64,000 nt of DNA from Paenibacillus sp. BIHB 4019 (GTDB taxonomy: Bacteria; Bacillota; Bacilli; Paenibacillales; Paenibacillaceae): positions 6,372,501 through 6,436,500 of the forward strand of contig NZ_CP016808.1 of the NCBI RefSeq assembly GCF_002741035.1. The letters run 5' to 3'. The notes under the pieces were generated by a model. It did no database searches, had not been told where the DNA came from, and saw nothing but the letters and a program-made list of their open reading frames with translations. Below are positions 54,118 through 62,565 of the stretch, piece after piece. Position 1 is the stretch's first letter. Each line of letters begins with the position of its first letter. The position numbers and the translations under genes are program-made.

Positions 54118-55353
54118 CTACTGATAGACCAGTTCTACCTTGCTTATTAAATCAAGGGCGGCCTGCTTCGCCTCCTGCGGCGTATCGGCCACGGTAATAA
54201 CATAACCGAGCCTGTCATCCGAGCTTTTGGCTACGGAAATCTGGTCCCCTTGCTGCACCGATATATGCGAACGAACGATAGCGTCTCCCGTCTGCAAATG
54301 CTCAAGCCCTCCTACAGAGGCAACGGTGCCGTCCTTCTCGGCCAGCAAATAAGCGATCGCCGCCGCCCGGCTGCGGCTGGCATGAACATTGACAGGTTCC
54401 GCTAAATAATAATGCACGGTCGCTTCAAAAAAATCTACACCGAGCGCTTGAACGAGCAAATCGGAGGAAATATTGTCTCCACCAGGCCGGCCGTTCACCT
54501 CAATGATGCGCGGGCCTCGCTCCGAAAGCTTCACCTCGACATGGCTAGGGCCATCCGTAATGCCTATTGCCCGCAGCGCGCTTACCGCCGTTTCGATAAT
54601 TTCCGCTTGCTTATCCGTATGCACGGAGGTAGGCAGCGTATGCGCCACCTCGACGAAATAAGGCAGTGGCGACGTTATTTTTTCAGTAACGACCGCGAAT
54701 GCAGGCTCGCTATTTTCAAGGAAAATTTCCACGCTGAACTCCTGGCCATCCAAATATTCCTCAACCAAATATTCCTCTCTCACTTTGAAATCCATATACG
54801 TTACTTTAAAATCCGAGATGATCGCCATCGCGTCCTTCAGCTCATCCTGCCCGGAAATAAAATAAACGTTTTGGCTGCTTGCACAATTGGTCGGCTTAAG
54901 TACAATAGGATAGCCAATTTCACGAGCCGCAGCCTCCGCTTCCTCATAGGTTCTCACCTTCCTGTATTTTGCGCTGGGCACCCCAAACGCCTCATAGGCT
55001 TCGCGGGCCAAATCTTTATTTCTTGATTTTAACGCCGCTTCATACGGCACGCTTCTAAGCCCTAGCCGCTCTGCCACCTTTGCCGTCAAATGCGAGGCAT
55101 AGTCCGTCGCCGGAATTAAAGCATCCAGCTTGCCGAAATACGCAGAGCTGCGAATCGCCTCGTAAACGGACTCCTCATCTCTTATATCCGCGACAATTAA
55201 ATCATGGTAAATGCCCTCATAGCCATACGTGCGCGGGTTATCCACAGAGGATACTATCGAGATTACGGTGCAGCCCTGCTGAAAGGCCGCTCTTGCAAAG
55301 CTCACCCCATAAAAGCTCGGCTCAACAAAAGCGACGATTTTGGGTTTGGTCAT
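54118..55353 (-). CDS. ATP-grasp amino acid ligase (BacD-like)
   Basis: 411 residues, ATG 55353 with AAAGGAG upstream. The N-terminal Rossmann-like domain (IVAFVEPSFYGVSFARAAFQ) is followed by ATP-grasp subdomains: GYPIVLKPTNCASSQNVYFI, EEYLVEEYLDGQEFSVEIFL, GPSHVEVKLSERGPRIIEVN (Mg/ATP residues) and RPGGDNISSDLLVQALGVDF. This subclass includes L-amino acid ligases that join amino acids into dipeptides. Last enzyme of the lysX-like operon, 25 bp after the exporter. I infer that it condenses the carrier-made amino acid with another amino acid. Confidence 0.88.
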   Translation of the reverse strand: MTKPKIVAFVEPSFYGVSFARAAFQQGCTVISIVSSVDNPRTYGYEGIYHDLIVADIRDEESVYEAIRSSAYFGKLDALIPATDYASHLTAKVAERLGLRSVPYEAALKSRNKDLAREAYEAFGVPSAKYRKVRTYEEAEAAAREIGYPIVLKPTNCASSQNVYFISGQDELKDAMAIISDFKVTYMDFKVREEYLVEEYLDGQEFSVEIFLENSEPAFAVVTEKITSPLPYFVEVAHTLPTSVHTDKQAEIIETAVSALRAIGITDGPSHVEVKLSERGPRIIEVNGRPGGDNISSDLLVQALGVDFFEATVHYYLAEPVNVHASRSRAAAIAYLLAEKDGTVASVGGLEHLQTGDAIVRSHISVQQGDQISVAKSSDDRLGYVITVADTPQEAKQAALDLISKVELVYQ

Positions 55354-55378
55354 AGCGATTCTCCTTTAGTTATTGAAT

Positions 55379-56599
55379 TTATACTTCCAGCGATTTTTTC
55401 GCCTTCACGCCGCTGCTTGCTACTAGCATCCTGTGCAAAATCAGCCCAACGAGCATCAGACCGCCCATGCAGAGAAAGCCGACAGCTGCGGAATAACGGT
55501 CGATGAGCAAGCCCAGCGCCGAAGCGGATACCGTCTGCAGCAGCAGCGAAATGGCCATCCATACCGACATTGCCCGGCCCATGTAGGACTTCGATACCGT
55601 CTCCATCAGCGTCGTCGTCATGACGATGCGCAGCGAGGAGTTGCTGAGGCCGATGAGGACGCTGCCCAAGTAAAGGACAAACGCAAATGTGTTGAATGCG
55701 ACGGCGATTAATACACCGAACGCGACGGCGAAAAATATAGCAATCGTCGTATTTTTCGATAATTTCGCAGCCAGCGGAGCAGCAATGAAACCAGATAGCA
55801 GACCGCCAATGCCATAAAACATATCAGCCAGGCCAAACACGACGGAGTCGCCTTTTACGGCATCGCTCACATAACCCGGCAGCACGACATTATAGATCAT
55901 CGTGGATACTAACGGAATAATAGCGATGACGCCGAGGAAAAAAATAAACGGGCGCTCAGCCAAATAGCTGAGTCCATTTTTAAAGCTGGAAACAAACGAT
56001 TCTCCTTTATTTTCAACCGCAATCGCTTCATAGCTGACCCGGAACAGCAGCAGGCTGCTGACGATAAACACAAGGGCATTAATGAGCAGAATCACTTCGA
56101 AGCCCGAATATTTATACAGCACCCCCGATGCTGCGCCAGCCATAAACATGCCGACCTGCAGGCTGATTTCGATTAAGGAATTGCCCTTAATCAAGTCCTT
56201 CTCAGGGAGCAGCTCCTGCACCAGGCTGCGGGAGGCCGACATATAGATGGTCCAGCCCATCCCATTTACGATCGTAAATAAATACAAATATTCAATGCGA
56301 AATCCCGTCCATAAAAACAAGCCCATAATAGCCAGCACAGCTGCCGCCCGGATAAAATACGTCCACTGAATAATCGCCTTGCGATTAAACTTGTCGGTCA
56401 AGCTGCCCACAAACGGCGAAATCAGAAAACCGGCGATCACATTCAGAGACAGCATAAACCCGATCGCGCTGATGGAGCCCGTCTTGTCCATTAGAAACCA
56501 GTTGGCGCCAATGGTGCTCATTCCTACTCCAAAGCCGGAAATAATGTCCGAGAGAAAAAAATAACGGAATTTCGCTGGCCGCAGCACGCTAAAAATCAT
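55379..56599 (-). CDS. MFS transporter, probable product exporter
   Basis: 406 residues, about 12 membrane segments (e.g. YFFLSDIISGFGVGMSTIGA, INLL-type helices, and VGFLCMGGLMLVGLILHRML). The loop 2-3 signature SPFVGSLTDKFNRKAIIQWT is MFS-like. ATG 56599 is preferred over an ATG 6 nt earlier because GGAGG lies 8 nt upstream. It overlaps the upstream transketolase stop by 11 bp. Closest in look to drug exporters; position in a biosynthetic operon suggests export of the product or self-protection. Confidence 0.88.
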   Translation of the reverse strand: MIFSVLRPAKFRYFFLSDIISGFGVGMSTIGANWFLMDKTGSISAIGFMLSLNVIAGFLISPFVGSLTDKFNRKAIIQWTYFIRAAAVLAIMGLFLWTGFRIEYLYLFTIVNGMGWTIYMSASRSLVQELLPEKDLIKGNSLIEISLQVGMFMAGAASGVLYKYSGFEVILLINALVFIVSSLLLFRVSYEAIAVENKGESFVSSFKNGLSYLAERPFIFFLGVIAIIPLVSTMIYNVVLPGYVSDAVKGDSVVFGLADMFYGIGGLLSGFIAAPLAAKLSKNTTIAIFFAVAFGVLIAVAFNTFAFVLYLGSVLIGLSNSSLRIVMTTTLMETVSKSYMGRAMSVWMAISLLLQTVSASALGLLIDRYSAAVGFLCMGGLMLVGLILHRMLVASSGVKAKKSLEV

Positions 56600-57524
56600 T
56601 GTCATCTCCTCCGAGCTCTGCGATCTGCCTTGTCAGCGCTTCATAGCCAAAGCCTAAATAATGCAGCACATCAGCATGGCTGCCGCCATATATCGGCCAT
56701 TGCTCGCCGCAATCATGCGAATAGACCTGGCTCTCCGGCAGCAGCAGGGCGAGACTTGATGCTGTACCGCCAGCGGCCCGGTGCTCCTCTACGACGAGGA
56801 AGGTTCCCGCTGCCGCTTGCAGCTCCGCTTTATAGCCTTTCAAGCTGTCCCGGTCGACATAGCAAAGATGCGCATGATTGACCCGCTCATTTTCCTGGTA
56901 AATCCGGCTGCATATTTCAGTAGCCTGCTCGCCAATCGACACCAGGCACAGCGGGGCATCGCTGCGGACAGCGCCTTCGAACAACAGCTCGCGGCAGCTG
57001 CTTGACTCATCACGGGCGAGGCTGTCGAACTTGTCATTGCGCGACAGGCGGATGTAATAGGGCTCCTTCGATGCTGCGGCCTCCTGTACAACCCGCCGCG
57101 TCTCTGCTTCCCCATGAGGACAGGCGATACGGATGTTCTGGAACGTCTGGATAACCGCAATGTCCTCCAGACAATGATGCGTTGTCCCGAACCAGCCGCC
57201 CGATACACCGCCGTAAGCGGCGACGATTTTAATATTTTCACCCATATACCCTAGCGCCAGCTTCACGCCCTCTGCTGCCCGCAGAGCAGCAAATGACGCA
57301 AAGGTCGAGAAAAACGGCACGAAGCCTGCCTTCGACAGCCCCGCAGCAATATCTACACTGGCGAGCTCTGCTATGCCTAAATTGAAGAAACGATCTGGAT
57401 AGCTTTGCTGAAAAGGATGCTCCTTCCCTCCCAAGTCCGCCTCCAAGCAAATAATGTTCCCATTATCCGCTGCCAGCTTCGTTAATTCATCTTTGTAGGC
57501 CTCTCTTGCTGCCAAGCTGCTCAT
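56589..57524 (-). CDS. Transketolase C-terminal subunit
   Basis: 311 residues from ATG 57524 (MSSLAAREAYKDELTKLAAD), which overlaps the stop of the N-terminal subunit (ATGA) and has GAGGGG upstream. Pyrimidine-binding domain with the catalytic Glu region FFNLGIAELASVDIAAGLSK, then FSTFASFAALRAAEGVKLAL, VAAYGGVSGGWFGTTHHCLE and a C-terminal swapped domain. It pairs with the next subunit to form an active ThDP enzyme. In the context of a carrier-protein cluster it probably adds a two-carbon ketol unit to the carrier-bound semialdehyde; that is inference from known DADH pathways. Confidence 0.9.
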   Translation of the reverse strand: MSSLAAREAYKDELTKLAADNGNIICLEADLGGKEHPFQQSYPDRFFNLGIAELASVDIAAGLSKAGFVPFFSTFASFAALRAAEGVKLALGYMGENIKIVAAYGGVSGGWFGTTHHCLEDIAVIQTFQNIRIACPHGEAETRRVVQEAAASKEPYYIRLSRNDKFDSLARDESSSCRELLFEGAVRSDAPLCLVSIGEQATEICSRIYQENERVNHAHLCYVDRDSLKGYKAELQAAAGTFLVVEEHRAAGGTASSLALLLPESQVYSHDCGEQWPIYGGSHADVLHYLGFGYEALTRQIAELGGDDNDF

Positions 57525-58327
57525 TGCAAGCCCCTCTTCCATTTCAGCGCTATTTTCTCGGAAATTTTAGCATAATGGGCATGCGGATTGCCTTCAATGG
57601 CAGCTACGCCCTTGCCCTTCACCGTGTGGGCCAAAATCGCCAGCGGCTTCTCCCCGTCCGGCTCCAGCGCTGCAATAATTTGCCCGAGATCATGGCCGTC
57701 GATCTCCTTCACCTGAAAGCCAAACGCTTCAAAGCGCTCCCGCAAATTCGGCAGCGGCGATATGTCGGCTAGCAGCCCATCGTTCTGACCTCCGTTGCAA
57801 TCGACGGCATAAATAAAATTCGTAATGCCCTTCGCCTGTACGAGCTGTGCCGTTTCCCAGCACAGCCCTTCCTGAAGCTCGCCATCGCCGCCAATGGCAA
57901 TGCCGAGCCCACTCGTACGCAGCAGCTTTTGTCCGAGCGCCCAGCCAGCTGCATAGGCTACCCCATGTCCGAGACTGCCCGTCGCAAATGGGATGCCAGG
58001 CAGCTTTGGGTTGGGATGCCCAGTGAATAGCGAATCTGCCCCGCCGTAGGAGGCTGCTGGATCATCCGATAAAATTCCGTACTGGTAGAGCGCCGCATAT
58101 AACGCCGCTGCGGAATGACCTTTGCTCAGCACGATGGACGTATTCGCGTCCTGATGATATTTTGCATAGGCGCCAATGAGCAAATCGATGACCGACAAGC
58201 TGCCGCCGATATGGCAGCCTGTCTCGCGAGCCGCCATATCGATAATAGAGCTGCGCGCAGCCTGCGCCTTCGCTAGCAATTGTTCAAACTCAGCTGAATG
58301 ACTTGCCGACTGTACCAGCGTACCCAT
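57521..58327 (-). CDS. Transketolase N-terminal subunit
   Basis: 268 residues from ATG 58327 (MGTLVQSASHSAEFEQLLAK), with GGAGGG 5 nt upstream. The ThDP-binding region is GGDGELQEGLCWETAQLVQA followed by IYAVDCNGGQNDG (pyrophosphate/Mg2+ motif GDG...N). Other marks are VLSKGHSAAALYAALYQYGI and TGSLGHGVAYAAGWALGQKL. It overlaps the LysZ-LysK gene by 38 bp and is coupled to the C-terminal subunit by 4 bp. A split transketolase is not needed for glycolysis-linked metabolism in this operon, which supports a special role. Confidence 0.92.
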   Translation of the reverse strand: MGTLVQSASHSAEFEQLLAKAQAARSSIIDMAARETGCHIGGSLSVIDLLIGAYAKYHQDANTSIVLSKGHSAAALYAALYQYGILSDDPAASYGGADSLFTGHPNPKLPGIPFATGSLGHGVAYAAGWALGQKLLRTSGLGIAIGGDGELQEGLCWETAQLVQAKGITNFIYAVDCNGGQNDGLLADISPLPNLRERFEAFGFQVKEIDGHDLGQIIAALEPDGEKPLAILAHTVKGKGVAAIEGNPHAHYAKISEKIALKWKRGLQ

Positions 58328-60185
58328 AAGAACCCTCCTCCGATCGCAGGCGATACCATTCCTCAATGGCTCCCTGCAAAATCGCTCGCGCGCCATGCAC
58401 CTCGCTGAGCTGCAAATACTCCTCATTCGTATGATCGAGGCTCGCATCACCTGGGCCGTAAGCGACCATTGGCACACCCTCCCAAGTCGTAGCCAGCGTA
58501 TTCATATCGCTTGTTCCGCGCTTTTTAATATAATGAATCGCTTTCCCCTTGCTCGCAAAGCTGCGTACAAAGGCTTTCACCAATGGGCTGTTTCGCGGAT
58601 TTGCGAAGCCCGGCGTAGCCCGCAGCACCGTTACAGAAACCCCATCGCCATATTCAAGCTGGATCTGCTTCGCATACTCCTTGCCCGCATCCGGGGAAAT
58701 CCGAAAATTTAAAATGCCTACAGAACTAAGTATTCCATTATGATTACTATGTTTTATGTCAATAAGAGATGACAGATGGTTCGGGTCAACACCCCCTACC
58801 TGCTGCCGGATATCCGCCACAATCGTATAAAGCTGATCCAGCACGCTAATGCTGTCCTTGCCGGCAGAATGCTCCTGCGGCTTGCTTATGGCGATACTCA
58901 GCTTATATAGTCCATAGTAGCCTAAGGTCAAGCTGTCCTCCCCGCTCGGCTCGCCGATAATGACCGCATCCGCCCGGTAATGATCCCTGACATAGAAGGC
59001 CCCTTTGGACGAGGATACTTCCTCCTCCACCGCTCCTATGACGAGCAGCGAGCCATCCTCAGGCACCTTGGCGTCATACAGCATTTGAATGAAGCTGAGC
59101 AGGCTGCCCTTGGCATCCACCGTTCCCCGGCCAGCAATTCGCTCCTCATCGCATGCAACAGGCCAATTATAGGGCACAGTATCCAGATGGCCGAGCAGCA
59201 GCAGTTGATTAGGCCCGTTGCCTTTGCGGAACACCACATTGCCCGCCTCATCGACAAAGCCGGCTACACCTGGCAGTTGAACCGCATTCAGCAAATAGCC
59301 CGCAAGCTCGGACTCGTCGCCGGACTCCGACGGAATTCGAATTGCTTTTCTAAGCAAATCCGTTCCGCTGGCATCCCGCTGCATATTCCAAAACCATGTT
59401 TTGCCTGTGTCCGGCCGATTCAGCGAATGAGGCCCCGTTATGCTTACGTCGCAAATGCCTTTGCTGATGGCATGATTCGCCGCCCGTACCTTTTGCTTCA
59501 TCCGTCCTTTGATGGAATGAATTTCATCACCCAAGTAAACGTCGGATATCGTAGAAGCTGGTTCATCCACATTTTCCAAAAGCCCCGCCGTGCTTGTCAC
59601 AAAGCGCAAATGCTCGGCTGCGAGCTCGGTTGCAAGATGAGCGGCCAGCATGTCCGCATCGATATTAATATATTCGCTTAGCTCACGGTCATATATAGGC
59701 GGTGTCAAGCATACGACGTCAAATACCTGCAGGGCGCCCTGTAGAAATTCGACGTTGCAGCCTGTAAAAGAGCCGAACAGGGAATCGCGAACGATAACGG
59801 TTTTGCCATCCTTGACCGCTTTAACCGGCTTCGATTTTTGTCCAAATACAACCTCGTTGTCGCCGCCAATTTGGGCGAATGCTTTGAGCTGGTAGTTTTT
59901 TAATTGCTCATGGACCTTCGCTAAAATAAACTCCTGATACGCCGCCCGAATGAGCGGCATCTCCGATGGAGAGCAGTACCGCGCCTCGTCTCCATTCGCT
60001 AAAGCGAGAACCGGAATGCTCCGGTTCAGCTGCTCGTATTTTTGCCGGATGCCCTCAGCTCCACCCGCTACGAGCAGCACCTTTTTCCCTTTTTGCACCA
60101 GATCATTGAGCTCGGCAAACACTTCGGGATGGTGCATAATGGTGCTGCTCCCGAGCTTAATGACGTACAAGCTCTGGCTTGACAT
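58290..60185 (-). CDS. Fused LysZ-type amino acid kinase and LysK-type M20 peptidase
   Basis: 631 residues from ATG 60185, overlapping the upstream stop (TAATG). Residues ~1-265 are an N-acetylglutamate-kinase/LysZ domain: LYVIKLGSSTIMHHPEVFAE, KVLLVAGGAEGIRQKYEQLN, AQIGGDNEVVFGQKSKPVKA, VVCLTPPIYDRELSEYINID. Residues ~270-625 are an M20 peptidase with all metal ligands: LLGHLDTVPYNWP, IAGRGTVDAKGSLLSF, GAVEEEVSSSKG, IIGEPSGEDSL and YGPGDASLDHTNEEYL. LysZ phosphorylates the carrier-bound side chain and LysK releases the finished amino acid. They are usually separate; here first and last carrier steps are in one chain. Confidence 0.92.
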   Translation of the reverse strand: MSSQSLYVIKLGSSTIMHHPEVFAELNDLVQKGKKVLLVAGGAEGIRQKYEQLNRSIPVLALANGDEARYCSPSEMPLIRAAYQEFILAKVHEQLKNYQLKAFAQIGGDNEVVFGQKSKPVKAVKDGKTVIVRDSLFGSFTGCNVEFLQGALQVFDVVCLTPPIYDRELSEYINIDADMLAAHLATELAAEHLRFVTSTAGLLENVDEPASTISDVYLGDEIHSIKGRMKQKVRAANHAISKGICDVSITGPHSLNRPDTGKTWFWNMQRDASGTDLLRKAIRIPSESGDESELAGYLLNAVQLPGVAGFVDEAGNVVFRKGNGPNQLLLLGHLDTVPYNWPVACDEERIAGRGTVDAKGSLLSFIQMLYDAKVPEDGSLLVIGAVEEEVSSSKGAFYVRDHYRADAVIIGEPSGEDSLTLGYYGLYKLSIAISKPQEHSAGKDSISVLDQLYTIVADIRQQVGGVDPNHLSSLIDIKHSNHNGILSSVGILNFRISPDAGKEYAKQIQLEYGDGVSVTVLRATPGFANPRNSPLVKAFVRSFASKGKAIHYIKKRGTSDMNTLATTWEGVPMVAYGPGDASLDHTNEEYLQLSEVHGARAILQGAIEEWYRLRSEEGSYGYAGTVGKSFS

Positions 60186-61246
60186 TAAGGCCACGCCCCC
60201 TCTAGCTCAAATTGTAAGCCTGCTTCCTCCCCAATGCCGCTGTACAGGTTCGCAGCCTGAATCGCCTGTCCTGCCGCTCCTTTAATCAAGTTGTCGATCG
60301 AGGCGATCGAGACGCAATTGCGACCTTCTACATAAGCGCCGACTTCGGCGTAATTCGTCCCGGCTGTCGTCTTGATCATCGGATACGAATAGGAGCCGTT
60401 TTTGGAATTGAAATAATGGACAAACGGCTTTGCCGCGTAGGCGCCATAAAATGCTTTTTTCACATCGATTTCGCTCGCATGCTCTTTCAGCAAGGAGTAG
60501 GAGGTGACGAGAATGCCTCGCGGCAAATCCAGGCTGTGTACGGAAAATTGCAGCTCCACGGAACGTTCCAGATGCTCCTGAAGCGCAAATTCAATTTCTG
60601 GCCTGTGGCGATGCCCATGCACTTTATAAGGACGGAAATTATGGGCGCGCTCCGCGTGATGCTCCGTGCTCGCCTTGCCGCCGCCGCTGGAGCCCGTCTT
60701 GGCGTCCGAGATGACGCGCGGCTCAATCAGATTAGCTGCCAGCAGCGGAAACAGCGTATAAATCGTTGCGACCGCCATGCAGCCAGGCAAATTTATGACC
60801 TTCGCCTCCAAATTAATATCGCTAAACTCCGGAATAAAATAATGGCTGCCCCCTCGCGCCGGATGGCTGAGGCTCTCTGGATAGTGCTGCCGCAGCAGCT
60901 CCTGATCGTTTAGGCGATAATCGCCGCTGACATTAATCACATAATCGGCATGCTCGGCAATATGGTCGATATGACGGGGCAATACCCCGGTCGGCAGGCA
61001 GGAAAATATGAAATCATAATGTCCGGCAAGCGAAGCCAGCTTCTGAAACTTCCCGCCATCCGCCCGTTTCTGGCGCGCCGACGAAACAAAAAATTTATCC
61101 AGCGGCAGCCCCGCCTTCGATTCCGACGATACAAAATCAACTTTGAAATAAGGATGCCGCTTTAGCAGCCGGTAAAGCTCCCCGCCTGTAAAACCATTGC
61201 CGCCCAAAATGGCGACGCGCTTCACGCTGCTCCCAGTTACACTCAT
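60185..61246 (-). CDS. N-acyl-gamma-glutamyl-phosphate reductase, ArgC/LysY type
   Basis: 353 residues, NAD(P)-dependent reductase. VKRVAILGGNGFTGGELYRL is the Rossmann P-loop; catalytic Cys in VINLPGCMAVATIYTLFPLL (~152); active His region YKVHGHRHRPEIEFALQEHL (~207); and VHSLDLPRGILVTSYSLL. It reduces an acyl phosphate to a semialdehyde, here on LysW-like-carrier-bound glutamate (inferred). ATG 61246 overlaps the aminotransferase stop (ATGA). A GTG seven codons downstream is a possible alternative start. It lies outside any arginine operon. Confidence 0.92.
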   Translation of the reverse strand: MSVTGSSVKRVAILGGNGFTGGELYRLLKRHPYFKVDFVSSESKAGLPLDKFFVSSARQKRADGGKFQKLASLAGHYDFIFSCLPTGVLPRHIDHIAEHADYVINVSGDYRLNDQELLRQHYPESLSHPARGGSHYFIPEFSDINLEAKVINLPGCMAVATIYTLFPLLAANLIEPRVISDAKTGSSGGGKASTEHHAERAHNFRPYKVHGHRHRPEIEFALQEHLERSVELQFSVHSLDLPRGILVTSYSLLKEHASEIDVKKAFYGAYAAKPFVHYFNSKNGSYSYPMIKTTAGTNYAEVGAYVEGRNCVSIASIDNLIKGAAGQAIQAANLYSGIGEEAGLQFELEGAWP

Positions 61247-62565
61247 CCGAGTCTCGCATCCCTCTCATATGATTTTTTGGCCGCCGTATTCTGAAGCACG
61301 AGTTCGCGAATAATCGCCGGGTTCGCATCAATTTTCTGAAACGCCAGCGCATATGCGGCTATGCGCTCATATTCAATGGGCGAGCGCAGCTCCCGGCAAA
61401 TGGTCAGCGTTGAGCGCAGCATGCTCAGCGTCGCGGGGAAACGGTCGATATGGTAACCAAAGTCTTTGCGCTCTGACAGCGTAAAGGGATACCCTCTGCC
61501 GAACCCTTTGCGATTTTGAAATGGCAGATGGCCTGGAATCGGCACGTTTTGCCATTCCCGTGCAAACACCCCTTCGCTCGATGCCAGCTCTTGAATGGCC
61601 TCTTTCACCTGATAATCCGGCAAATCTCCCAGTCCCGCCGCTTCCAGGTCCAACTTTATTCGATACATATTGTAGCTATGCTTATGCCCCTCAGGCACAT
61701 GAGGCCCTTTAAACAGCTTCGTTTGCGCTAAAATATTCGTTAAATAGCTCGCATTTCTCGCCCGGATCGCATCATAATACGGCAATCGGTCCAGCTGGCT
61801 AATGCCAAACGCCGCAGCGATCCAAGACATGCGGTAATCAATGCCCGTCTCCTGCAAAAAGCTCAACGCCCTCTCATAATTCTCCCGCTCCTTGAAGAAG
61901 GCAATGCCCCCCTCTCCGCCTACAGGGAAGTTTTTGTCCGCCATTAAGCTCTGCCCCGCTCCATCGCCGATAGATCCGCACAGCTGGCCGCCAATGGAGG
62001 CCGAATGTGCATGGGAGGCATCCTCCACCAGCCGCAGCTTATGCTTGTCAGCGAGTGCCCTGAGCTGCGCCAAATCAGCTGGCAATCCATGGACATGGAC
62101 AGGCATAATGACCTTCGTCCTCGCCGTGATCGCCTGTTCCACCAGCGCAGGATTCAAGTTATAGGTCAGTGGATCAATATCCACAAATACAGGGATCGCT
62201 TTTGCCGCTACAACGGCCTGGGCAGTCGCAATAAACGTAAACGCCGGAACGATGACCTCATCCCCGGGCTGTACGCCAACACCAACGAGCGCCAGATGCA
62301 GGCTTGACGTCCCGCTTGCCGTAGCAATCGCATAATTCGCCCCAACATAGCTGCGGTATTTTTCCGTAAACTCATGGATCACTTCTTCCGGGCTTTGCTG
62401 AATGGACACTAGCATTTGAACGATATCTTCTTTCGTAATGGAAGGAAAGGTCGTCTTCCGGCTATCCTCTGGAATGACGGCTGGGCCACCATAATAAGCA
62501 AGCTGCTCGTTAATCCACGCTTCCGATGGCAAGCTCAGCGGCTTGCGGATAAAATCAGTTTTCAT
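61243..62565 (-). CDS. DegT/DnrJ/EryC1-family aminotransferase
   Basis: 440 residues, PLP-dependent fold type I. Features are YAIATASGTSSLHLALVGVG, GDEVIVPAFTFIATAQAVVA, HKLRLVEDASHAHSASIGGQ (Asp for PLP) and the catalytic Lys in LMADKNFPVGGEGGIAFF. ATG 62565 has AAGGAGG upstream and overlaps the previous stop by 11 bp. DegT enzymes usually aminate ketosugars. A transketolase product on the carrier would be a hydroxyketone with a sugar-like end, a suitable substrate. The usual LysJ/ArgD class III aminotransferase of lysine or ornithine synthesis is absent. Confidence 0.92.
   Translation of the reverse strand: MKTDFIRKPLSLPSEAWINEQLAYYGGPAVIPEDSRKTTFPSITKEDIVQMLVSIQQSPEEVIHEFTEKYRSYVGANYAIATASGTSSLHLALVGVGVQPGDEVIVPAFTFIATAQAVVAAKAIPVFVDIDPLTYNLNPALVEQAITARTKVIMPVHVHGLPADLAQLRALADKHKLRLVEDASHAHSASIGGQLCGSIGDGAGQSLMADKNFPVGGEGGIAFFKERENYERALSFLQETGIDYRMSWIAAAFGISQLDRLPYYDAIRARNASYLTNILAQTKLFKGPHVPEGHKHSYNMYRIKLDLEAAGLGDLPDYQVKEAIQELASSEGVFAREWQNVPIPGHLPFQNRKGFGRGYPFTLSERKDFGYHIDRFPATLSMLRSTLTICRELRSPIEYERIAAYALAFQKIDANPAIIRELVLQNTAAKKSYERDARLG

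Noticed and set aside
58290..60185. Assembly error joining two genes
   Set aside because: Both domains are complete and in frame with a short continuous linker and no duplicated or missing motif; a true fusion is the simpler reading, though read evidence is needed.
60185..61246. Arginine-pathway ArgC
   Set aside because: The family allows it, but neighbours are LysX, LysZ-LysK and transketolase with no argJ, argB or argD, so a carrier-protein reductase role is more likely.
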